The notes beneath the pieces were generated by a model that was not told the origin of the DNA, did not search any database, and saw only the letters and a program-made list of their open reading frames with translations. Below, piece after piece: positions 43,222 through 50,967 of a stretch of 64,000 bases of DNA. The stretch's first letter is position 1. The number at the start of each line of letters is the position of its first letter. The stretch is from Nocardia aurantiaca (lineage in GTDB: Bacteria > Actinomycetota > Actinomycetes > Mycobacteriales > Mycobacteriaceae), in the NCBI RefSeq assembly GCF_009708175.1, contig NZ_WMBB01000005.1, positions 310,001-374,000 of the forward strand, given 5' to 3'. A program made the position numbers and the translations under genes.

Positions 43222-43761
43222 TCAGACGGTGGCCGTGGCCAGCGCCTCGGTCGTCGTGACGGCCTGGCCCACGCCCGCCATGATCGCGGCCGCGCGCAGC
43301 GCCTCGAAGATCACCTCGCGTGACACGCCCGCCTCGCGCAACGTGTGCTCATGTGCCTCCAGGCAGTGCTGGCAGCCGTTGATCGAGGAGACCGCGAACG
43401 ACCACAGCTCGAAATCGGCCTTGTCCACACCCGGATTGCCGATGATCTGCATGCGCAGGCCCGCGCGCAGATCGTCGTAGCGGCCCTCCAGGAACGCCTT
43501 GCCGCGGTAGAACACATTGTTCATGCCCATGATCGACGCGGCGCCCAGCGCGGCGTTGTAGGCCTCCGCCGACAGCACGTCGGCGGCTTCCTCGGCGACC
43601 TCCCGCAGCGTGGTGGCCGACCGGGTGGCCGCGGCGGTCGCCAGCAGCGTGCCCCACAGCTGCTGCTCGTTGAGCACGGTGGTGCGCGCCAGTGAGGACA
43701 GGTTGAGCTTCAGATCCTTGGCGTACTCGGGTAGCGAGTTCTTCAGATTTTCGATGGTCAC
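43222..43761 (-). CDS. ahpD: Alkyl hydroperoxide reductase D
   Basis: A 179-residue AhpD, which recycles oxidised AhpC through a CxxC pair, in mycobacteria with lipoamide and the dihydrolipoamide dehydrogenase system. It starts [21 protein letters not shown]-like, and the active site is [17 protein letters not shown] with the two cysteines and conserved Glu/His that form the proton relay. The GTG at 43761 is chosen; the frame upstream is the shadow of ahpC. AAGGGAA lies about nine bases upstream. It begins 23 bases after the ahpC stop and forms the ahpCD operon. Confidence 0.96.
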   Translation of the reverse strand: MTIENLKNSLPEYAKDLKLNLSSLARTTVLNEQQLWGTLLATAAATRSATTLREVAEEAADVLSAEAYNAALGAASIMGMNNVFYRGKAFLEGRYDDLRAGLRMQIIGNPGVDKADFELWSFAVSSINGCQHCLEAHEHTLREAGVSREVIFEALRAAAIMAGVGQAVTTTEALATATV

Positions 43762-43784
43762 GACGAATTCCCTTGCGAGCCTTG

Positions 43785-44372
43785 TTACACCGACGCGGTC
43801 ATGAGCTCGCCGGCCTTGATGGTCGGGTCGCCCTTCTTCCAGTTGCAGGCGCACAGTTCGTCGGACTGCAGCGCGTCCAGCACCCGAAGCACCTCGTCGA
43901 CATTGCGGCCCACCGAGCCGGCGGTGACGGACACGAACTGGATCTCGTTGTTCGGGTCGACGATGAAGGTGGCGCGGTCGGCGACGCCGTCGGCATTGAG
44001 AACGCCGGTGGCGGTGGCCAGTTCGCGCTTGAGGTCGCTCATCATCGGGAAGGGCAGAGTCTTGAGGTCCTCGTGCTGGGCGCGCCACTGGAAGTGGACG
44101 AACTCGTTGTCCACCGAAGCCCCCAGGACCTGGGCGTCGCGGTCGGCGAACTCATCGTTCAGCTTGCCGAACGCGGCGATCTCGGTCGGGCACACGAAGG
44201 TGAAGTCCTTGGGCCAGAAGAAGACGATGCGCCACTTGCCGACGTAGTCGTCGCTCGAGATCTGGGTGAAGTAGTCGTCGGGCTGCTGAGCGTTCACCTT
44301 CGAGAGGTCACCGCCGATGACAGCCTTCAGGTTGTAGGCGGGGAACTGATCGCCGATGGTCAGCAGGGCCAT
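43785..44372 (-). CDS. ahpC: Alkyl hydroperoxide reductase C (peroxiredoxin)
   Basis: A 195-residue 2-Cys peroxiredoxin. Peroxidatic Cys61 is in [12 protein letters not shown], preceded by FFWPKDF; the resolving cysteines are in [12 protein letters not shown] near the C-terminus. The position of Cys61 and the CxC pair match mycobacterial AhpC. The ATG at 44372 has GGAGAG nine bases upstream; the five residues before it are rejected. Divergent from oxyR and followed by ahpD. Reduces hydrogen peroxide, organic hydroperoxides and peroxynitrite, with electrons through AhpD. Confidence 0.97.
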   Translation of the reverse strand: MALLTIGDQFPAYNLKAVIGGDLSKVNAQQPDDYFTQISSDDYVGKWRIVFFWPKDFTFVCPTEIAAFGKLNDEFADRDAQVLGASVDNEFVHFQWRAQHEDLKTLPFPMMSDLKRELATATGVLNADGVADRATFIVDPNNEIQFVSVTAGSVGRNVDEVLRVLDALQSDELCACNWKKGDPTIKAGELMTASV

Positions 44373-44469
44373 GCTTGCTCTCCTCATATGTAGTCGTGCC
44401 GATTGGGTCGAGACGTATACGATCTTCGCCGAACTGCGCTAAGAGGTAAACGTGATCGGTCGCACTATA

Positions 44470-44499
44470 CTGATAGGCGTGACTGATCAAACTTATCAG
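44470..44499. promoter_or_regulatory. Inverted half-sites at the oxyR start
   Basis: CTGATA at 44470-44475 and TATCAG at 44494-44499 are perfect complements 18 bases apart, spanning the oxyR GTG at 44479. GATA/TATC half-sites of this type are reported for mycobacterial OxyR in the ahpC-oxyR region, so this may be the OxyR binding site. Only inferred from sequence. Confidence 0.5.
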
Positions 44500-45387
44500 C
44501 CCACCCTGTCACAGCTGCGTGCGTTCGCGGCCGTCGCGGAATTTCGGCACTTCGGCACCGCGGCGACGCGGCTCGGTGTGAGCCAGCCCACGTTATCGCA
44601 GGCGCTGGCATCACTGGAAAACGGACTCGGGCTGCAGTTGATCGAGCGCAGTACGCGCCGGGTCCTGGTCACCGCCGACGGCAAACGGCTGCTGCCGCAA
44701 GCCATCGCCACCCTCGAGGCCGCTGACCGATTCGTCGCCTCCGCCGCTGGTGAGGGGCTGCGCGGAACCCTGCGCCTGGGCATCATTCCGACCGTCGCGC
44801 CGTACGTGCTGCCCAAGCTACTGCCCGAATTGCGTACGCGGGTGCCCGCGCTGGCGCCGCATGTCATCGAGGATCAGACGGCGCGGCTGCTCGACGGGCT
44901 GCGCTCCGGCGTCCTGGACGTGGCAGTGCTGGCCCTGCCCGCCGAGGCGGCGGGCCTGGTCGAGATACCGCTCTATGCAGAGGAGTTCGTGCTCGTCCTG
45001 CCGCGCGGGCACGAGCTGGCCGGGCGCGACGACCTGAAACCGGCCGACCTCGACGCGCTGCCGCTGCTTTTGCTCGACGAGGGGCACTGCCTGCGCGAGC
45101 AGACCCTGGAGCTGTGCCGGGCCAATGAGGCGCACCCGAGCGCGGTCGGCGACACCCGGGCGGCTTCGCTGGCCACGGTGGTGCAGTGCGTCGCCGGTGA
45201 TCTCGGGGTCACCCTGATCCCGGCCATGGCGGTGGCCGCCGAAACCTCGCGCGGCACCTTGGACATCGCGACGTTCGCCGCGCCCGCGCCGGGGCGCACG
45301 GTGGGGCTGGCGTTCCGGTCGTCCACGGCGCGGGGCGATGACTACGGTCTGCTCGCCGAGATCATCCGGGAGTGCCGGCCGTGCTGA
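44479..45387 (+). CDS. oxyR: LysR-type regulator OxyR
   Basis: A 302-residue peroxide sensor. The HTH (about 8-66) has LSQLRAFAAVAEFRHFGTAATRLGVSQPTLSQALASLENGLGLQLIERSTRRV. The effector domain contains the redox cysteines C204 and C213 in DEGHCLREQTLELC, with the nine-residue spacing of E. coli OxyR (C199, C208). The GTG at 44479 is preferred over an in-frame ATG at 44452, because it fits the family start; a binding-site candidate spans this start. Divergent from ahpCD, it is expected to activate them on peroxide stress. It lacks the inactivating mutations known in M. tuberculosis oxyR. Confidence 0.95.
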   Translation: MTDQTYQPTLSQLRAFAAVAEFRHFGTAATRLGVSQPTLSQALASLENGLGLQLIERSTRRVLVTADGKRLLPQAIATLEAADRFVASAAGEGLRGTLRLGIIPTVAPYVLPKLLPELRTRVPALAPHVIEDQTARLLDGLRSGVLDVAVLALPAEAAGLVEIPLYAEEFVLVLPRGHELAGRDDLKPADLDALPLLLLDEGHCLREQTLELCRANEAHPSAVGDTRAASLATVVQCVAGDLGVTLIPAMAVAAETSRGTLDIATFAAPAPGRTVGLAFRSSTARGDDYGLLAEIIRECRPC

Positions 45388-45537
45388 GGACTCGTCCGAC
45401 AACACCGACAAATCCGGCAACCTGCGCGGTTGCGTCGCTCGAGGGTGTCTGAAACGCTCTGGCCTATGCGGATTCACCAATGCTTCAGGCAACTCGGCAC
45501 CTAGGACAACCGGATACCGACTGGATACGTGGGGCAA

Positions 45538-46314
45538 ATGAAAATTCACCACCTGAACTGCGGCACCATGGGATTCGGACTCATCGACCATTGCCTGCTC
45601 ATCGAGACCCGGGACACGCTGGCGCTCGTCGACACCGGGTTCGGGCTGGAGGCCGTGCGGCAGCCCGGGAAGATGCTGGGTGCCGGCCGTTTCCTGATGG
45701 GGGCGAAACCGACCGAGGCCGAGACGGCGGTGCGCCAGATCCAGCGGCTGGGCTATGACCCGCGCGATGTCCGCCACGTCATCCTCACCCATCTCGACCT
45801 GGACCACTCCGGCGGGCTGTCGGACTTCCCCGAGGCGACCGTGCACGTCCACGGCCCCGAATTCCGGGCCGCCACCGCCACTCCCACGCTGTCCGAACGA
45901 CTGCGGTATCGCGCCGCGCAGTGGGCGCACGGGCCCAAGTGGATGGTGAACGAGGTCGAGGGCGGGCAGGACTGGTTCGGGTTCACCGCGGTGCGCGATC
46001 TGCCAGGGCTGCCGTCGGAGATCCTGGTGGTGCCGCTGGCCGGGCACACCCGCGGGCACGCCGGGGTCGCGATCGACCATGGCAATGGATGGCTGCTGCA
46101 CGCGGGTGACTCGTTCTTCGCTGAGTCCAGCGTCCATCCGGAAGAGCCGTTCACGCCGTTCTGGTGGAAGGTCTACGAGACCGGAGCCATTGTGGGCGAC
46201 GCCTATCGGGCCAATCAGCGGCGGCTACGCGAGCTGAGAAAGCTGCACGGGCACCAGGTGACCATCATCAACTCGCACGACGCGGGCATCTTCGCACGGA
46301 CAGTCGGCAGATGA
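45538..46314 (+). CDS. MBL-fold metallohydrolase
   Basis: A 258-residue metallo-beta-lactamase-fold enzyme. The metal motif reads ILTHLDLDHSGGL, where the usual second His of HxHxDH is Asp (H-L-D-L-D-H); further ligands are in LAGHTRGHAGV, LLHAGDSFF and the C-terminal NSHDAG. The HLDLDH variant is found in some actinobacterial lactonase-like MBL proteins, so zinc use or another metal is possible. Substrate unknown; an ester, lactone or thioester is likely. The ATG at 45538 has GGGG eight bases upstream. Its stop overlaps the next gene start by 4 bases (ATGA), implying translational coupling. Confidence 0.9.
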   Translation: MKIHHLNCGTMGFGLIDHCLLIETRDTLALVDTGFGLEAVRQPGKMLGAGRFLMGAKPTEAETAVRQIQRLGYDPRDVRHVILTHLDLDHSGGLSDFPEATVHVHGPEFRAATATPTLSERLRYRAAQWAHGPKWMVNEVEGGQDWFGFTAVRDLPGLPSEILVVPLAGHTRGHAGVAIDHGNGWLLHAGDSFFAESSVHPEEPFTPFWWKVYETGAIVGDAYRANQRRLRELRKLHGHQVTIINSHDAGIFARTVGR

Positions 46315-46739
46315 CGGACCGGTGGGCGCGGAAACTCCCCTCTGCGAGTGATCCGCTTTTCGTGTACGGGACCTTGCAGTTCGGCTCGGTGCTCACCGCA
46401 TTGATCGGGCGCGAACCGGCAATGGAGCCGGCGCGGTCGATCGGGCGCCGCGCCGCCGCGCTGCCCGGTCGCGCGTATCCGGGATTGGTAACCGCCGCCG
46501 ACTCCATGGCAGACGGGTTCCTGCTCACCGGGCTCACCGCCGAGGAGTGGCGGGTGCTCGATGCCTTCGAGGACGACGAATACGACCTGCTGCCGGTATC
46601 GGTGCAGGTGGGGGAGCGAACCGAGTACGCGTGGACCTACGCCTGGACCGCCGAGGTCGAGGAGCACGATTGGTCGGCCGCGGTGTTCGCGTCCGAGCAC
46701 CTGCCGCGATACCTGAGGAAAAGCGCTGGGCGACTCTGA
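46311..46739 (+). CDS. Gamma-glutamylcyclotransferase-like protein (AIG2/GGACT family)
   Basis: A 142-residue protein with PLFVYGTLQFG near its start, GRAYPGLV in the middle and AFEDDEYDLLPVSVQV, the pattern of the AIG2-like / gamma-glutamylamine cyclotransferase family, where the YGTL loop binds the gamma-glutamyl part and a nearby Glu is the base. It probably releases 5-oxoproline from gamma-glutamyl compounds. The ATG at 46311 overlaps the metallohydrolase stop by 4 bases. The frame is open upstream but without similarity. The pair may act on a common small molecule, which I cannot name. Confidence 0.8.
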   Translation: MTDRWARKLPSASDPLFVYGTLQFGSVLTALIGREPAMEPARSIGRRAAALPGRAYPGLVTAADSMADGFLLTGLTAEEWRVLDAFEDDEYDLLPVSVQVGERTEYAWTYAWTAEVEEHDWSAAVFASEHLPRYLRKSAGRL

Positions 46740-47254
46740 GCGCCGACCTTGCTGTTCTGCTGAGCCGATCACGAGTCCCTCCCGGAGCTTGTTTCGAACG
46801 GATTCGAGGCTCGGCCCGACGCGCCACTCGACGTGGGTGATGCGCAATCGTCCACGCGCGGCATCGTAGGCCGTGACACGCCGAGACCTGTTGTCAGCGG
46901 GAAGGATTCGCCCACCTCACGGCGCTCGCATGTGCCGCTGGGCGCTGGTGCTCCGAGGCGTTGATCGGCCGATGGGCTGTGCTCGAGCTGGTCGAGTGAC
47001 GTAGAGACTCGGCGGCGTTCGGCCACCTGGCACCGGCCGTGGACGATCGTGAAATCTGATGTGCCGGTAGTTCTTCCCGGAGGTTCACCGGCGCAAGCGC
47101 AACCGCGGGGCATTTCCGGGGACGGGCCGTGCCCGGGATCATGGCACGAGTGTGCGCTGCCTGAATCGTCAGGCAGCGCACAAGGTTTCAGGAGACGGAG
47201 CGCGGGGGCAACCCGAGATGACCTCGGTCGTGTGGCTCGCTCATTGCCGTCCGT
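46740..47254. other. Gene-free stretch containing a strong hairpin
   Basis: Just over 500 bases between convergent genes. I see no supported gene. Open frames on both strands are low in conserved-looking sequence. The hairpin at 47151-47182 lies in its last quarter. Confidence 0.4.
47151..47182. terminator. Perfect 14-base stem hairpin
   Basis: TGTGCGCTGCCTGA at 47151-47164 pairs perfectly with the complementary 47169-47182 around the loop ATCG. It lies 73 bases past the minus-strand stop at 47255, so it probably ends that operon transcript. No U-tract. Confidence 0.75.
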
Positions 47255-48355
47255 TCAGCTGGCGCGGGTTGCTGCGTGGCGGCTCCAACCGGCGCCGATG
47301 ACGGCGGCATTCAGTGCGTCGAGGCCGAACGCCTCGACCGGGCCCAGAGCGCCAGTGTCGAGGAGACCGCCGTCCAGCGCTGTGTGCGCTGCCCAGGCCA
47401 GCATCGTCGCGGTGAATTCATACGGGTCGCCGCCACCGAGAGTGACCGTGGCCACGAGGTTTTCGGAGTCGTCGAAGGCCTCGGCGACCGCCCAGCCGCG
47501 TGTACGGGCCCGAGCCTGGGCGTCAGGTCCTCCCCCGGAGCCTTGGACGGTTCGAGCCAGCGCGACGTCGAATCCGTGCGCGAGCGGTGCGAGCCGTCCC
47601 ACGGCCGCGGCCAACCTCGAACCGATCCGCAGGCCACGAGCCGCGACCGGAGGTAGGCCGAGGAAGACGTCGACCGCACGCAGGTTCGGGTGGGAGCGAG
47701 CCAAGGCGAAGTGCTCGGATCCGGGGATCGACACGCCCGTGCGGGCTCTTCCGGCAACCTCGAAGCTGCGCAGGCGCGCTGCGGCGGGCTCGGTGGCGAC
47801 CTTGCCGTCACGCAGGGCGAAGCCACGTTCGAACAGCATCCCGGCTATGGAGGCGCGGGTTCCGCCGCTGGTGCTGGGGGCGTCCATGAAGTAGCCGACG
47901 TCGACCCGGACCGCGGTGGGTGCCTCACGCAGCGCCAGCCCGGCGGCCAGATTGCCTGGCACGTAATCGAACCCCACCGCGGTCAGCAGTGCTGCGCCGG
48001 CGGCGCGGGCCTGGTCGTCGCGCTCGAATACGGTGCGGATGAAGGGCCCTTCCCCGGTGGAGTCGATGTAGTGGGCGCCGGCGGAGATCGCCGCGTCCAG
48101 CGCGGGTCCGCCGTGGCGCAAGAACGGCCCGACCGTTGTCACCAATACATCTCCGCGATCGAGCAGAGCCTTCACCGAGGCAGGGTCGGTGACATCAGCG
48201 ACGGCGGTTCGGGCGCCGCCGAGGTCGGTGGCGAGTTTCGCGAGGGCGGTGGCGTTGCGCCCGGCCAGCACCGGCGAATCGCCGCGTGCGGTCAGGGCTT
48301 CGGCGGTCAGGCGCCCGGTATACCCGGTCGCCCCGAACAATACGATCTTCGGCAT
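47255..48355 (-). CDS. Saccharopine dehydrogenase / trans-acting enoyl reductase-like protein
   Basis: A 366-residue NAD(P)-binding protein. It starts KIVLFGATGYTGRLTAEAL (Rossmann GxxGxxG), followed by LVTTVGPFLRHGGPALDAAISAGAHYIDSTGEGPFIR, the signature shared by saccharopine dehydrogenase-like oxidoreductases and mycobacterial trans-acting enoyl reductases. It then has an unusual C-terminal domain of about 200 residues. The reaction cannot be set from sequence; enoyl reduction on a polyketide, or an amine/acyl oxidoreduction, are both possible. It is the last gene of a three-gene minus-strand operon, seven bases after the gene at 48363. Confidence 0.85.
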   Translation of the reverse strand: MPKIVLFGATGYTGRLTAEALTARGDSPVLAGRNATALAKLATDLGGARTAVADVTDPASVKALLDRGDVLVTTVGPFLRHGGPALDAAISAGAHYIDSTGEGPFIRTVFERDDQARAAGAALLTAVGFDYVPGNLAAGLALREAPTAVRVDVGYFMDAPSTSGGTRASIAGMLFERGFALRDGKVATEPAAARLRSFEVAGRARTGVSIPGSEHFALARSHPNLRAVDVFLGLPPVAARGLRIGSRLAAAVGRLAPLAHGFDVALARTVQGSGGGPDAQARARTRGWAVAEAFDDSENLVATVTLGGGDPYEFTATMLAWAAHTALDGGLLDTGALGPVEAFGLDALNAAVIGAGWSRHAATRAS

Positions 48356-48362
48356 TGTCGTC

Positions 48363-49160
48363 CTACCTGCTCTTCTGCTCGTGGTCGAGGATTGCCAGCC
48401 GGTCGTCCGGGACCAGATGGGTGATACGGAGATCGCGCAGCACGATGCCGGGCTTGCTCGCGCGGACCGGGCGGACCGCCCTCAGCAGTTCCACACAGGT
48501 CAAATGATCGGCCGGGTGGACGTCGTCAGTGGGATGGAAATCGACGGTGGCCGTCGCGGTTCCGGACGCGGTGGTGGTGACGAGGCGGTAGCGCAGCGGG
48601 CCGGCGCCGGTGCCCCGCGTTCGGATCGAGCGGTAGCTGATCCGGTCGCCGAGGGTGTGCACGGCACCGGACTCCTCGGTGTCGACGACCGGGGCTTCGG
48701 AACGGACATCGGCGAAGGCGGCGTCCTCCAGCACGCGCAGGCCGGCGAAGTAGTAAGCGGTCAATACGTGGTCGGGCACCGTATCCCACGGATAGACGGC
48801 GTCCTCGGGGAGGTTGATCTCCTCGTGCAAGTCGATCCGGGTGATCTCTTTGGTCGCGGCGGCGAGCGAGCGGGTGAGCCGGGCCGCCACCGCCGATTGG
48901 AAGCCGCCGGTGGCGTGCAGTGTGGACGCTCCGGCGCGGCAGGCATCCCGGACTTCGTCCAGTGGCAAGGCGTCGAGGGGAAGCGCGGTGACCACGTCGC
49001 GGCCCGCGCCGAGATGGAAAGGGATCTCGCTGACATCGGCGGACAGGTGGAGGACCACCGCGGCCGAGGAAGGTTCCGCGACAACGACATCCGGGTGCGC
49101 GGCGATCCGATCGGCCAGACGCCCGGCGCCGAGCACCGCGATCGGAAACGGGGAGTTCAT
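48363..49160 (-). CDS. DapB-like NAD(P)-binding protein, 265 aa
   Basis: A 265-residue protein with a Rossmann-like start (FPIAVLGAGRLADRIAAHP), then VLHLSADVSEIPFHLGAGRDVVTALPL, which resembles dihydrodipicolinate-reductase-fold enzymes where the reduced substrate is bound after the nucleotide domain. HATGGFQSAVAARL fits the substrate-binding region of the upstream paralogue (YHNPAMPTWL area) only loosely. It is about 160 residues shorter than the upstream paralogue. The ATG at 49160 overlaps that gene's stop by 4 bases, so coupling is likely. Catalytic residues are not obvious; it may be a subunit of a heteromer. Confidence 0.65.
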   Translation of the reverse strand: MNSPFPIAVLGAGRLADRIAAHPDVVVAEPSSAAVVLHLSADVSEIPFHLGAGRDVVTALPLDALPLDEVRDACRAGASTLHATGGFQSAVAARLTRSLAAATKEITRIDLHEEINLPEDAVYPWDTVPDHVLTAYYFAGLRVLEDAAFADVRSEAPVVDTEESGAVHTLGDRISYRSIRTRGTGAGPLRYRLVTTTASGTATATVDFHPTDDVHPADHLTCVELLRAVRPVRASKPGIVLRDLRITHLVPDDRLAILDHEQKSR

Positions 49161-50446
49161 GCGGTCTCCAGACGAAATCGAGGGCTCAGATCGGGCATCG
49201 CGACACCGGGCGGCGCCGCGCACAGTTCCGGGATGACATCGAGCATCGCCTTGACCGAGATATCAGTGACCGCGGACCAGTCACCGCCGTACGACTCGTC
49301 GTCGAGTTCGTTACGCATCTCGATCCGGGCCGGGCTGCCGTCGAGCGTGATCACGTGCCCACCGGTCAGGCTGCGGGGATGATCCGGCCCGAGGTGGGCA
49401 TTGCCCAGCCCGACGTGCCAGCATTCCGCATTGGTCATGAACAGCCGGTCGCCGATGTAGCCGCGGTAGCTCATATGGATGGCGCCGACCGAACCGGGCT
49501 CGATCACGCTGCCGCCCGCCCGCACCCGTATCCGCGCCGGCACCGGATACACGTGCCGCTCCACCCGAACCTGATCGGCGCCGACGCCGAACAGCGTGTG
49601 CGCGACATTGGCGAGCACCGCGTCGAAGTAGAAGTGCTGCATGAGCGCGATCGCGTGATTGGAGTCGACCGCGCTCAGCGGCATCCCGAAACCGAGACTG
49701 GCCAGCCCGCCCCACATCCCGTCCGGCGCCTGCGACAGATCGCCGACCTCCAGGAACTTCACCTCGCGCACCTCGTTCAGCAGCCCGGCCAAGCGCAGCA
49801 GCAGTTGCTCCACCATAAGCCCCGGATGCAGGCCGGTGCCGTGCAGCGACACCCCGCCCCGCAGGCAGGCCGCCTGGAGTCGTTCGCCGGACGCGCGGCG
49901 CGGAACAGCCAGATCCACCATCGGTCCGGCCAGCCGATCGAGGACCGGCCGAGCGAACCGGGCCGGACTCGAATCCACCACGCGCATCAGCGTTTTCAGT
50001 GCCGACAATGCCCTGGGCAAGTGCGACCCGAAGGCGCTGCCGGTCACCCGTATCTGCGACACCGTGCGCAATACTTCCAGCGGGGAACGCGATTCGGACA
50101 ACCAGGTCGGCATGGCAGGATTGTGGTAGGACGCTGCGGACACCACGTTCTTGCCGGATTCCAGCAGATCCAGCACATCGGCGTCCGCGCCCTGCACGAG
50201 CGCGGGCGTGGTGGGCGTGTGCACCACGCAATCTGCCTCCAGCGCAAGGATTTCCGCCTTCGATGTGGTCGCCCTGGTTCCCACCGGCGGCAGCCCTGCC
50301 AGCTCGCCGATATCCCTCCCGTGCTTGTTCGGGTTGAACACCTTGACCCCGACTACTTCGAAGTCGGGCGATTCCAGCGCTGTGCGCAGCGCCCGCCCTC
50401 CCATGTCGCCGGGACCCCAGATGATCAGTCGATACGGACGTGTCAC
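49157..50446 (-). CDS. DapB-family (diaminopentanoate dehydrogenase-like) oxidoreductase
   Basis: A 429-residue NAD(P)H-dependent enzyme. The Rossmann start is YRLIIWGPGDMGGRALRTAL (GxGxxG), then VVGVKVFNPNKHGRDIGELAG, DCVVHTPT, GKNVVSAASYHNP and SLHGTGLHPGLMVEQLLL, the order of motifs in dihydrodipicolinate reductase-like enzymes including 2,4-diaminopentanoate dehydrogenase. In that group the substrate is an amino acid or amine being oxidised or an imine being reduced. The gene is first in a three-gene minus-strand operon and is divergent from an acyl-CoA ligase with about 520 bases between. Substrate unknown. Confidence 0.82.
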   Translation of the reverse strand: MTRPYRLIIWGPGDMGGRALRTALESPDFEVVGVKVFNPNKHGRDIGELAGLPPVGTRATTSKAEILALEADCVVHTPTTPALVQGADADVLDLLESGKNVVSAASYHNPAMPTWLSESRSPLEVLRTVSQIRVTGSAFGSHLPRALSALKTLMRVVDSSPARFARPVLDRLAGPMVDLAVPRRASGERLQAACLRGGVSLHGTGLHPGLMVEQLLLRLAGLLNEVREVKFLEVGDLSQAPDGMWGGLASLGFGMPLSAVDSNHAIALMQHFYFDAVLANVAHTLFGVGADQVRVERHVYPVPARIRVRAGGSVIEPGSVGAIHMSYRGYIGDRLFMTNAECWHVGLGNAHLGPDHPRSLTGGHVITLDGSPARIEMRNELDDESYGGDWSAVTDISVKAMLDVIPELCAAPPGVAMPDLSPRFRLETA

Positions 50447-50967
50447 AACTGCCTCCTAGCCGTCCGCGGTATATCTAGCACGTCAGGATATGAGATACAA
50501 AGAGTTTGACTCTCTTATCATCTCGCGCCGGGTGCTGCGTTCTCATGGAGAGACGCGAACCGAGCTCGACATCGATGCATACGACTCGAGCGACGATGAC
50601 GAGAAAGCCTGACGGCCGGCGACGCCAGTCGTCGAGATGGTCGCGCGATGACCGAATCTGATCCGATCCGAGTGGAACTCAGCGCCGCTGGCAGGATGTC
50701 CCCGGTCGGCGACCGTGTTTCCGGGGTGGTCACGCTGACCCCGCACCCGGGTGCGGTTGGTTTGTTCGTCGACTCGGGTCGGCCGTCCCGGCCGCGGTCC
50801 GCGCAGTCCTGCGACGACTTCGACAGAGATTGCCGGCACTCACCCGTCTGCTCGGGCGGGAAGACGACGCTGTGGTCGGTGCCACCACGCGGTGTGGCGG
50901 GAGAATTCGGTCCTGCTCAGCGAGACTGTATGACACTGGACACATTCGTGCGGTAGAAGTTGGTCGC
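50447..50967. other. Divergent intergenic stretch with an AT-rich imperfect palindrome
   Basis: About 520 bases between the DapB-like operon and the acyl-CoA ligase. No supported gene is seen; the ORF from 50648 lacks a ribosome binding site. AAAGAGT at 50499-50505 and ACTCTCT at 50509-50515 form an inverted repeat (6 of 7 pairs) around TTG, in an AT-rich patch that is unusual for this genome and sits about 55 bases before the oxidoreductase start. It is a good candidate operator or promoter region. Confidence 0.45.

Noticed and set aside
43222-44088. AhpD with a 109-residue N-terminal extension
   Set aside because: The extension is the shadow of ahpC in another frame; the GTG at 43761 gives the normal AhpD length.
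50648-50956. ORF of 102 codons before the acyl-CoA ligase
   Set aside because: No ribosome binding site, no family similarity and late codons look like shadow sequence.
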